From: Bacteroidales bacterium UBA3868
GTDB lineage: Bacteria; Bacteroidota; Bacteroidia; Bacteroidales; WCHB1-69
Assembly: GCA_002392325.1 (NCBI GenBank)
Contig: DGGS01000235.1
Location: 1-6,240, forward strand
DNA: 6,240 nt
Direction: 5' to 3'
Part shown: positions 1-5,795 of the stretch, piece by piece
Numbering within the stretch: the stretch's first letter is position 1
Layout: the number at the start of each line of letters is the position of its first letter
Notes under the pieces: model-generated
Told to the model about the DNA's origin: nothing
Databases searched by the model: none
Seen by the model: the letters and a program-made list of their open reading frames with translations, nothing else
Program-made: the position numbers and the translations under genes

Positions 1-7
1 TTTTTTG

Positions 8-15
8 CAAAAATA
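8..15 (-). promoter_or_regulatory. Putative -7 element for a minus-strand gene beyond the left edge
   Basis: The minus strand reads TATTTTTG, a perfect match to the Bacteroidota TAnnTTTG -7 consensus, and is followed by C as at the other promoters here. It begins two bases after the terminator T-run at 18-25. The expected start site is at the window edge, so the gene served cannot be seen. The match could be chance in AT-rich sequence. Confidence 0.45.
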
Positions 16-17
16 AT

Positions 18-49
18 AAAAAAAAGGACAACCTATTCGGTTGCCCTTT
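18..49 (-). terminator. Intrinsic terminator of the purF-like gene
   Basis: Read on the minus strand, GGGCAACC (complement of 39-46) pairs with GGTTGTCC (complement of 26-33) around a 5-base loop, with one G-U pair. Flanking A and T runs extend the stem. A run of eight T follows (complement of 18-25). It lies about 26 bases past the stop codon of the purF-like gene, where a rho-independent terminator is expected. Confidence 0.9.
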
Positions 50-74
50 CCGTCGATTATCTTACAATTGCAGG

Positions 75-1481
75 TTATTCTCCGTAGGAAGAACCGTCGA
101 AGCAGTGTGTGCAGACACGCTCTTTCGGCAAACCGATTGCCTTAGCGATTGTTTCCAACCGGTTGAATTTCAAGGTATCCACACCGAGATGCTTCCGTAT
201 CAGTTCCACCATATTGGCATATTCTTTGGTAGAATCGTCGCAGTAGAGATGCAGATTCTTCGTGCTGTCGCCTTCCAACTCCTCAATCACACGGCGGGTG
301 ATGAGTTCCATTTCCGTTTTGGATGCGGAGAAGTTGAGGAAGGGACATCCATAGGTCAGCGGAGGACAACTGATGCGAATATGCACTTCTTTCGCTCCGT
401 AACCGTAGAGTTTTTTCACATTGTCACGCAACTGGGTGCCGCGCACGATGGAATCGTCACAAAACACAATGCGCTGGCCTTTCAGCACAGTGGTGTTCGG
501 CAGCAGTTTCATACGGGCCACATGCTCGCGCGATTCTTGTGTGACAGGCATAAAGCTCCGTGACCAAGTGGGCGTGTATTTCACAATACCTCTTCGATAT
601 GGAATCTGCTTTCCCATAGCATAGCCAAGGGCCATGCCAATACCGGAATCCGGAATGGCTGACACCATGTCGGCTTCTATATCATCGTTACGACCCATCT
701 CATAACCATACATATAACGTGTATTCTCCACATTCACACCCTCGTATTCAGAAGTCGGATAACCGTAATAAATCCACAAGAACGAGCAAATCTGCATCTT
801 AGGGTTGGGAGCCAGCAATTGCTGAACACCATTCAGGGTGACCTTTGTCACCTCTCCGGGCCCCACAAACTGCTCAATGGAATAGTCAAGGTTGGCAAAA
901 CTATGACAATCGAAAGATAATGCATAACTGCCACCCTTCTTGCCAATTACAATAGGTGTACGCCCATAATAGTCACGGGCTGCGATAATGCCGTCATCGG
1001 TCAAAATCAGCATAGAGCACGAACCCTTCACCTTGTGGTACACATTCTGGATGCCGTCCACAAAATCGCGACCTTGCGTAATCATCAAGGCGATGAGTTC
1101 CGTAGGGTTGGTAGAACCCGAACTCAACTCCGTGAATTGCTGGTTCTTGGCCAAACAATCCTGCTCCAATTCGCTGATATTATTAATTTTAGCAACAGTA
1201 ACTATCGCAAAGCGTCCCAAATGTGAATTGACCACAATGGGTTGGGCATCTGTGTCACTAATCACGCCAATGCCCATGTTACCGGTAAACTTGGCCAAAT
1301 CCTCTTCGAATTTAGTCCTAAAATAAGAATTCTCTATATTGTGAATGGAACGATGGAAGAGATTGTGATCGATGGTCACCATACCACCTCGCTTCGTTCC
1401 AAGATGAGAATGGTAGTCGATGCCGTAAAACAAATCAGGATTGCAAGGTCCATCGGACACTACACCAAAAAAACCACCCAT
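75..1481 (-). CDS. PurF-like amidophosphoribosyltransferase paralogue lacking the glutaminase active site
   Basis: 468 residues, collinear with PurF (glutamine PRPP amidotransferase, first step of purine synthesis). The phosphoribosyltransferase half is well preserved: the PDSG segment at 277-280, the flexible-loop R-S-F-M-P at 308-312 and the PRPP loop VFCDDSIVRGT at 339-349. Cysteines 232, 379, 457 and 460 align with the four [4Fe-4S] ligands of Bacillus-type PurF. The N-terminal Ntn glutaminase half is degenerate. The protein begins MGGFFG, so Gly2 stands where the catalytic Cys should be. The GHVRY segment that binds glutamine is deleted after GNMGIG (67-72), and the HNG oxyanion motif reads KIN (98-100). 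A TAA lies seven codons upstream (1500-1502), so no hidden Cys-containing start exists. It probably uses ammonia or another amine, or has a different job; the gene symbol is therefore left blank. Single gene, own promoter and terminator. Confidence 0.9.
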   Translation of the reverse strand: MGGFFGVVSDGPCNPDLFYGIDYHSHLGTKRGGMVTIDHNLFHRSIHNIENSYFRTKFEEDLAKFTGNMGIGVISDTDAQPIVVNSHLGRFAIVTVAKINNISELEQDCLAKNQQFTELSSGSTNPTELIALMITQGRDFVDGIQNVYHKVKGSCSMLILTDDGIIAARDYYGRTPIVIGKKGGSYALSFDCHSFANLDYSIEQFVGPGEVTKVTLNGVQQLLAPNPKMQICSFLWIYYGYPTSEYEGVNVENTRYMYGYEMGRNDDIEADMVSAIPDSGIGMALGYAMGKQIPYRRGIVKYTPTWSRSFMPVTQESREHVARMKLLPNTTVLKGQRIVFCDDSIVRGTQLRDNVKKLYGYGAKEVHIRISCPPLTYGCPFLNFSASKTEMELITRRVIEELEGDSTKNLHLYCDDSTKEYANMVELIRKHLGVDTLKFNRLETIAKAIGLPKERVCTHCFDGSSYGE

Positions 1482-1537
1482 AGTTATTTGATTTTCAGTT
1501 TATTATACTTATTTTAAATCACTCTTTTCGGATGTCG

Positions 1538-1545
1538 CAAAAATA
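1538..1545 (-). promoter_or_regulatory. Promoter -7 element of the purF-like gene
   Basis: The minus strand reads TATTTTTG, a perfect TAnnTTTG match. Transcription would start near 1534, giving a leader of about 53 bases before the ATG at 1481. No TTTG-type -33 box is seen at the usual 19-21 base spacing. No Shine-Dalgarno sequence precedes the ATG. Confidence 0.65.
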
Positions 1546-1611
1546 AATTTTTACCGTTTTTCTTTTCCGCATACCCAAAATAAGTTATCAACTTTTTTTC
1601 AACATTTTTTT

Positions 1612-1619
1612 TATTTTTG
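1612..1619 (+). promoter_or_regulatory. Promoter -7 element of the lipoprotein/radical SAM operon
   Basis: TATTTTTG matches the Bacteroidota -7 consensus TAnnTTTG exactly. The predicted start near 1623 leaves a leader of under 20 bases before the ATG at 1642, with no Shine-Dalgarno site. It is divergent from the promoter at 1538-1545, and the two elements are 66 bases apart. No clear -33 box is seen. Confidence 0.7.
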
Positions 1620-1641
1620 CAACGTTTAAGAATCTGGCATT

Positions 1642-2052
1642 ATGTTCAAGAAGTTCAAAGAAAAGAAACAACAGCTGGTGCGCTTCCTTTTTGGCTCTTT
1701 TTCCGCCACTGCACTCATGTTCACCTTCCAAGCCTGCTATGGTCCTCCGGAGATACATATCAAAGCAAAAGTCCAAGGCAAGGTGCTTGATACAGAAACT
1801 GGGGCACCCATAAAAGGTCTTCAAGTGTCCATTCCAGCCTTGGATTTCACAGCCATCACCGACAATGAAGGCAATTTTGTGGATCCCAACGGAGAACGTT
1901 TTTTTAACGAATGGATCGGCTATGATGTGCAGGTAAACGACATTGACAGTATCGAAAACGGATTGTATGAGTCGTTCGACACCACAATTTCTGCTTCTGA
2001 CCTTCAAAATCCACTTGAACTGAAAGTGAAACAGCATCGTGAGAATTCATAA
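1642..2052 (+). CDS. Putative lipoprotein of an rSAM/lipoprotein system
   Basis: 136 residues. A basic n-region (residues 1-14, seven Lys/Arg) and a hydrophobic stretch (15-30) lead to a lipobox-like FQAC with Cys32, then YGPP. This reads as a signal peptidase II lipoprotein, although Phe at -3 and Gln at -2 are atypical. The acylated Cys32 is the only cysteine. From about 43 to 130 it resembles carboxypeptidase regulatory-like beta-sandwich domains: G-K-V-L-D, then TGAPIKG at 53-59 and TDNEGNF at 73-79. The gene runs into the radical SAM gene with a 14-base overlap, implying coupled translation. I recognise the pair as the NCBI/TIGR 'rSAM/lipoprotein system' (from memory TIGR04134 for the lipoprotein and TIGR04133 for the enzyme). 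The lipoprotein is plausibly the enzyme's substrate, but its function is unknown. The ATG is supported by the promoter just upstream. Confidence 0.85.
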   Translation: MFKKFKEKKQQLVRFLFGSFSATALMFTFQACYGPPEIHIKAKVQGKVLDTETGAPIKGLQVSIPALDFTAITDNEGNFVDPNGERFFNEWIGYDVQVNDIDSIENGLYESFDTTISASDLQNPLELKVKQHRENS

Positions 2053-3100
2053 AAGCAAGCGGTTCAAACGGTTTCTTTTCCGTGTGTTCCGAAAAAACGA
2101 AACGGCCATACACGAGTTAAATTATCTGTTCTGGGAGTGCACCTCGCGGTGCAACTTGTCATGTCGGCACTGCGGTTCCGACTGCAAAGCCGAACCATGT
2201 GTGCCAGACATGCCATTTTATGATTTTCTGACAGCCATTAAACCCGTGGAAAAACGCTACAAGCGCGGCACCACTCTTATTGCCATTACAGGTGGCGAGC
2301 CCTTATTACGCGCTGACCTTGCCACATGCGGACGTGTGCTCCGCGAGCATGGCTTCCGCTGGGGCATTGTTACCAACGGCATGTTGTACGATGAAAAACG
2401 GCATCAGGAACTCATGGCAGCTGGACTTGGCTCGGTGACGGTGAGTTTGGATGGTTTAGAAAACACTCACAACTGGCTACGCAACCATCCCCAGAGTTTC
2501 CAAAGGGCACTACATGCGCTGCAAATCATCGCGCGCACTCCGAATCTGAACTACGATGTGGTGACTTGTGTGCATCAACGTAACCTTTCCGAATTACCAC
2601 AACTGAAGAATCTTCTCATAGCCAACGGCATTCGTCATTGGCGTTTGTTCACCATTGCACCCATCGGACGCGCCACAAAAAATGCCGAACTTCAACTTAA
2701 TCATTTACAAGTGCAGGAGATGCTTCAGTTCATCGCCGACACCCGCCGTGAGGGTTCAATTGATTTGAAATTCAGCTGCGAGGCCTACACTGGAAAATAT
2801 GAGGAGAGCGTACGCGACAGTTATTTCTTCTGCCGGGCCGGCATTAACATCGGTTCTGTGCTTGTCAACGGGGATATTTCTGCCTGCCCGAACATCAACC
2901 GCTCTTTTGTGCAAGGAAACATCTATAACAACAACCTGATGGATGTTTGGGACAACCGATTTGATATCATGCGTAACCGTGATTGGATGCGTTGCGGTTC
3001 TTGCGAGAAATGCACCGATTACAAACAATGTCTGGGTGGTGCCATGCATTTGCGGTCAAACTACAGACAACCCATTCTGCGCTGCTACAAGTATGTTTAA
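2039..3100 (+). CDS. Radical SAM/SPASM enzyme of an rSAM/lipoprotein system
   Basis: 353 residues. The radical SAM cluster motif C-x3-C-x2-C is Cys38, Cys42 and Cys45, inside C-T-S-R-C-N-L-S-C-R-H-C-G. TGGEPLL (84-90) is the SAM-binding GGE motif and SLDG (136-139) is typical of the barrel. The C-terminal SPASM domain supplies Cys265, then G-x4-C at 278-283, Cys319, C-x2-C-x5-C at 322/325/331 and Cys349. GNIYNNNLMDVW (293-304) is the usual linker. The Cys normally found four residues after Cys331 is Ala335. SPASM enzymes usually modify peptides or proteins, and the overlapping lipoprotein gene is the obvious partner. Start: TGA at 2027-2029 is in frame upstream, and only GTG at 2039 or GTG at 2084 precede the Cys motif. 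GTG 2039 keeps the basic N-terminus and overlaps the upstream gene. The substrate and the modification are unknown. Confidence 0.9.
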   Translation: MRIHKSKRFKRFLFRVFRKNETAIHELNYLFWECTSRCNLSCRHCGSDCKAEPCVPDMPFYDFLTAIKPVEKRYKRGTTLIAITGGEPLLRADLATCGRVLREHGFRWGIVTNGMLYDEKRHQELMAAGLGSVTVSLDGLENTHNWLRNHPQSFQRALHALQIIARTPNLNYDVVTCVHQRNLSELPQLKNLLIANGIRHWRLFTIAPIGRATKNAELQLNHLQVQEMLQFIADTRREGSIDLKFSCEAYTGKYEESVRDSYFFCRAGINIGSVLVNGDISACPNINRSFVQGNIYNNNLMDVWDNRFDIMRNRDWMRCGSCEKCTDYKQCLGGAMHLRSNYRQPILRCYKYV

Positions 3101-3184
3101 GAACATCTCTATAACAATAATCTTCTGAACCTGCTATTGTGAATTAAATTAACATTTATTAAGCATAGCAATTCAAAAAAAATG

Positions 3185-3192
3185 TACTTTTG
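3185..3192 (+). promoter_or_regulatory. Promoter -7 element of the small lipoprotein gene
   Basis: TACTTTTG matches TAnnTTTG exactly. A start near 3196 gives a leader of about 34 bases before ATG 3230. The element lies downstream of an in-frame ATG at 3182, which would therefore not be on this transcript; this supports the later start. No terminator separates it from the radical SAM gene, so readthrough from upstream is also possible. Confidence 0.7.
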
Positions 3193-3229
3193 CCGCAAAT
3201 TAATTACAAATTTTAAAACTTTTAAGGAA

Positions 3230-3448
3230 ATGAAAAAAGTATTATGTATCGTAGCAGCTGGTTTGTTGCTTTGTTTCTTCACTACATCATGCAACAAAAA
3301 ATGCCAATGCAAGACCTATGTCAATGGAGCTCTCACCACTACGGGCGATCCCTTTGAAGTGGAATCTGGTAAAAAATGTGCCGATTACAACAGTTCTGCT
3401 TCCCTTTTAGGCGTTACTACTGAGGTTAAATGTAAAGCTACCATGTAA
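3230..3448 (+). CDS. Small cysteine-rich lipoprotein of unknown function
   Basis: 72 residues. Lys2-Lys3 and a hydrophobic core (4-18) precede the lipobox TTSC, so Cys21 would be acylated. The mature part has about 52 residues with four further cysteines (25, 27, 50, 68), a spacing that would allow two disulfides or metal binding. Asn-Lys-Lys follows Cys21, not the acidic run that exports lipoproteins to the cell surface in Bacteroidota, so a periplasm-facing location is more likely. The frame is open up to ATG 3182, but that start would add 16 residues before the signal peptide and lies upstream of the promoter. ATG 3230 has AAGGA at 3224-3228 just before it. It resembles short Cys-rich lipoproteins common in Bacteroidales; I know no function. 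It sits 129 bases after the radical SAM gene and is followed by a terminator. Confidence 0.85.
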   Translation: MKKVLCIVAAGLLLCFFTTSCNKKCQCKTYVNGALTTTGDPFEVESGKKCADYNSSASLLGVTTEVKCKATM

Positions 3449-3465
3449 TTTTTTGTACAGTTGGA

Positions 3466-3498
3466 AAAACAGCCCCTTCAACGAGGGGCTTTTTTTTT
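3466..3498 (+). terminator. Intrinsic terminator after the small lipoprotein gene
   Basis: AGCCCCT (3471-3477) pairs perfectly with AGGGGCT (3484-3490) around a 6-base loop. An A-run (3465-3469) precedes the stem and eight or more T follow it. The structure is strong, and because of the flanking A-run it could also act weakly on the other strand. It lies 22 bases beyond the stop codon and isolates the upstream genes from rimO. Confidence 0.93.
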
Positions 3499-3505
3499 AT
3501 TTTTG
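3498..3505 (+). promoter_or_regulatory. Promoter -7 element of the rimO operon, fused to the preceding terminator
   Basis: TATTTTTG is a perfect TAnnTTTG match whose first T is the last base of the terminator T-run. The predicted start near 3509 gives a leader of about 23 bases before ATG 3532. The -33 region would fall within the terminator hairpin, and no TTTG is seen there. Confidence 0.7.
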
Positions 3506-3531
3506 CCGTCTCATCATAATAATATAATTGT

Positions 3532-4806
3532 ATGACCATTAATATCATCACCTTAGGCTGTTCTAAGAACATCGTGGACTCTGAAATCATGGCTTCACGG
3601 CTGCAAAAGATGGGACATCGCATCTTCTTTGAATGCACCATGAAAACCGACGCCGTCATCATCAACACATGCAGTTTCATCGGTGACGCGCGCGAGGAGT
3701 CCGTCAACGAGATCCTCGCCCAAGTGGAACGCAAGATGCGCCGGCAGGTGAAAAAAATCTATGTGGTGGGTTGTCTTGCCCAACGCTGCAAACAGGATCT
3801 GGTGAACGAACTGCCCGAAGTGGACGGCTTCTACACATTCGATGAGCTGAAAAAACTAATGGAATCATCCGATTTCGACCTATTGGGCACCAGCGAGCGA
3901 TTGCTCTCCACCCCACCCCACTACGCCTACCTCAAGGTTTCGGAGGGCTGCGACCACAGTTGTTCCTACTGCGCCATCCCCTTGATTCGCGGCAAGCAGG
4001 TCTCAAAACCCATCCCATTGCTTGTGGACGAGGCGCAAAAACTGGCCGACCAAGGCGTTAAGGAACTGATGCTCATCGCCCAGGACCTCACCTACTACGG
4101 CGTGGACCTGTCCGGGAAACAAGAACTGGCCAATCTGATGGAAGCATTGGCACAGGTGAAAGGTTTGGAATGGATACGACTGCACTATGCATACCCCATC
4201 CACTTCCCATACGAAATTCTGGATGTGATGAACGCCCACCCGCAATATTGCCGTTACCTGGACATTCCCTTCCAGCATGTCAGCGATGACATTCTGAAAA
4301 GCATGCGGCGTGGCGGCACCTCAAAATACATCTACGACCTCATCGCACGCATACGCGAGACGGTGCCCGGCATCGCGCTGCGCACCACTCTCATCTCCGG
4401 CTACCCTACCGAAACCAACGAACAACACAAAGAACTTGTGGAGTTTGTGCGCAAAAACCGCTTCGAGCGCTTGGGCGTATTTGCCTACTCCCAAGAGGAC
4501 GACACTCCCGCCTACGACCTTGGCGACCCCGTGCGCCGGAACATCAAGACGCGCCGCGTGAACGAAATCATGCAACTGCAGGAAGGCATTTCCCGTGAAC
4601 TCAACGAAACCAAAGTAGGCCAAACCCTGAAAGTGATTGTCGATTCCGAAGAACAGGATTTCTACGTAGGCCGCACCGAGTTCGACTCGCCGGATGTGGA
4701 CAACAGCGTGCTGATCCGCAAAGACAAAGCACTGCACATAGGCGAGTTCTACGACGCTAAAATCACCGAAGCTGCCGCATACGATTTGTACGGCCATATC
4801 ATTTAA
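3532..4806 (+). CDS. rimO: Ribosomal protein S12 methylthiotransferase RimO
   Basis: 424 residues, close to the usual length of the family. RimO is a radical SAM enzyme that methylthiolates a conserved aspartate of ribosomal protein S12 in the cytoplasm. Domains in order: an N-terminal methylthiotransferase domain with cluster cysteines 10, 47 and 81; a radical SAM barrel with C-x3-C-x2-C at Cys140, Cys144 and Cys147 in SEGCDHSCSYCAIPLIRG; and a C-terminal TRAM domain (about 361-424) with YVGRTEFDSPDVD. TLGCSKNIVDSE at 7-18 is the RimO form of the signature, not the TYGCQMN form of the tRNA enzyme MiaB; YLDIPFQH (242-249) also fits. The ATG follows its own promoter closely and has no Shine-Dalgarno site. 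GC is high: I counted 42 of 60 bases at 4501-4560. It is followed after 11 bases by a methyltransferase gene. Confidence 0.96.
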   Translation: MTINIITLGCSKNIVDSEIMASRLQKMGHRIFFECTMKTDAVIINTCSFIGDAREESVNEILAQVERKMRRQVKKIYVVGCLAQRCKQDLVNELPEVDGFYTFDELKKLMESSDFDLLGTSERLLSTPPHYAYLKVSEGCDHSCSYCAIPLIRGKQVSKPIPLLVDEAQKLADQGVKELMLIAQDLTYYGVDLSGKQELANLMEALAQVKGLEWIRLHYAYPIHFPYEILDVMNAHPQYCRYLDIPFQHVSDDILKSMRRGGTSKYIYDLIARIRETVPGIALRTTLISGYPTETNEQHKELVEFVRKNRFERLGVFAYSQEDDTPAYDLGDPVRRNIKTRRVNEIMQLQEGISRELNETKVGQTLKVIVDSEEQDFYVGRTEFDSPDVDNSVLIRKDKALHIGEFYDAKITEAAAYDLYGHII

Positions 4807-4817
4807 CAGTTGCTTTC

Positions 4818-5786
4818 ATGGCATTCATAACAATAGAAGATTTTCGCGACATTTATCTGAAAAGTGTGCAACGGGGATTGCCTTTCCTGTTAAGCAAATT
4901 GTCCCCTTCGGGGAAAAGCAGAACGAAGAGCAGTTTCAACGAAACAGACATCCGGATCGACACATGGTCCATGATTCCTCTGGTTCAAAAACGATGGAAC
5001 CGGATGATAACAGGGGATGAAACGATGACTTACGAAACATACTTGTCCAAGAAACTCATCCCCGAAGAACAGAAAATCCGCATGCTATCCATCGGTTCCG
5101 GTGTGTGCAGTCATGAAATCAAACTTGCCCAACTGAATTCCCATTGGGATATCACCTGTATCGATTTCTCTGAACAATTGATTCAAGAAGCAGCCAAAAC
5201 CGCTTCGGAAAACGGCTTGGTGAACATGCATTTCCTAGCAGAAGACATTCTCGCCCATCCACTGCCAGAAAATGGCTATGACCTTGTGTTTTTCCATGGC
5301 TCCTTGCATCATTTCAAAAACATGGAATCTTTTCTGCAAAAGATCCATCGTACACTCTCCCCATCAGGTTGGCTGGTAATAAATGAATACGTGGGAGCAA
5401 ACCGATTACAATACCCAAAATATCAAATTGAGGCCATCAACCAAGGATTGTCCCTCATTGAAAAACAGTACCGTAAAATGTTTTGCAGTAACTTGTACAA
5501 AAACAAATATTACGGTTCCGGGCGACTTCGCATGATTGTTTCCGATCCGTCTGAATGTGTGGAATCGGCAAATATTCTGCCATCTATACACAAGTTCTTC
5601 TCCATCAAAGAGGAAAAAGGCTATGGAGGGAATATTCTTATGCCGTTGCTCAAGGATTTGTCGCATCATTTTTTGGAATGCAACCAAAATCAGACACTAC
5701 TCCTGCAACAATTGTTTGAGTTTGAAGACCAATATCTGCAAAAATATCCAAGCGACTTTCTGTTTGGAATATATGTCAAAAACTAA
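4818..5786 (+). CDS. Class I SAM-dependent methyltransferase, substrate unknown
   Basis: 322 residues with a Rossmann-type methyltransferase core. Motif I is MLSIGSGVC (89-97). The acidic residue ending strand 2 is Asp116 (CIDFS). Motif II is at 142-143 (Glu-Asp) and motif IV/post-IV is YDLVFFHGSLHHF (154-166), followed by LSPSGWLVINEYVG (180-193). The C-terminal 120 residues are not a generic tail. DPSE (243-246), S-A-N-I-L-P (250-255) and the Gly-Gly at 270-271 resemble a family of stand-alone methyltransferases with an EYVG...Q...DPSE...GG pattern that I recall from surface-polysaccharide or secondary-metabolism loci; the substrate is not defined. It starts 11 bases after rimO and stops 9 bases before the ABC exporter gene, so it is probably co-transcribed with both. 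Composition differs from rimO: I counted 19 G/C of 60 at 5461-5520. Confidence 0.85.
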   Translation: MAFITIEDFRDIYLKSVQRGLPFLLSKLSPSGKSRTKSSFNETDIRIDTWSMIPLVQKRWNRMITGDETMTYETYLSKKLIPEEQKIRMLSIGSGVCSHEIKLAQLNSHWDITCIDFSEQLIQEAAKTASENGLVNMHFLAEDILAHPLPENGYDLVFFHGSLHHFKNMESFLQKIHRTLSPSGWLVINEYVGANRLQYPKYQIEAINQGLSLIEKQYRKMFCSNLYKNKYYGSGRLRMIVSDPSECVESANILPSIHKFFSIKEEKGYGGNILMPLLKDLSHHFLECNQNQTLLLQQLFEFEDQYLQKYPSDFLFGIYVKN

Positions 5787-5795
5787 ATTCGCATT

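Noticed and set aside
1584..1591. TTATCAAC as a DnaA box
   Set aside because: It differs from the TTATCCACA consensus, is single, and sits in an ordinary AT-rich promoter gap.
1588..2037. Minus-strand open frame opposite the lipoprotein gene
   Set aside because: Its translation shows no recognisable domain, it is antisense to a gene with a clear lipobox and fold motif, and it would run through the divergent promoter region.
2039..3100. Anaerobic sulfatase-maturating enzyme as identity of the radical SAM protein
   Set aside because: No sulfatase gene is nearby, the SPASM cysteine pattern differs, and the overlapping lipoprotein gene points to the rSAM/lipoprotein family.
3132..3170. Inverted repeat TGCTAT/ATAGCA after the radical SAM gene, as a possible terminator
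   Set aside because: The stem is only six pairs and AT-rich, the loop is 27 bases, and no T-run follows on the plus strand.
3182..3229. ATG at 3182 as the start of the small lipoprotein gene
   Set aside because: It lies upstream of the -7 element at 3185-3192, would put 16 extra residues before a normal signal peptide, and lacks the AAGGA that precedes ATG 3230.
4321..4797. Long minus-strand open frame inside rimO
   Set aside because: It is an antisense shadow of a GC-rich, well-conserved gene; the rimO frame explains the sequence fully.
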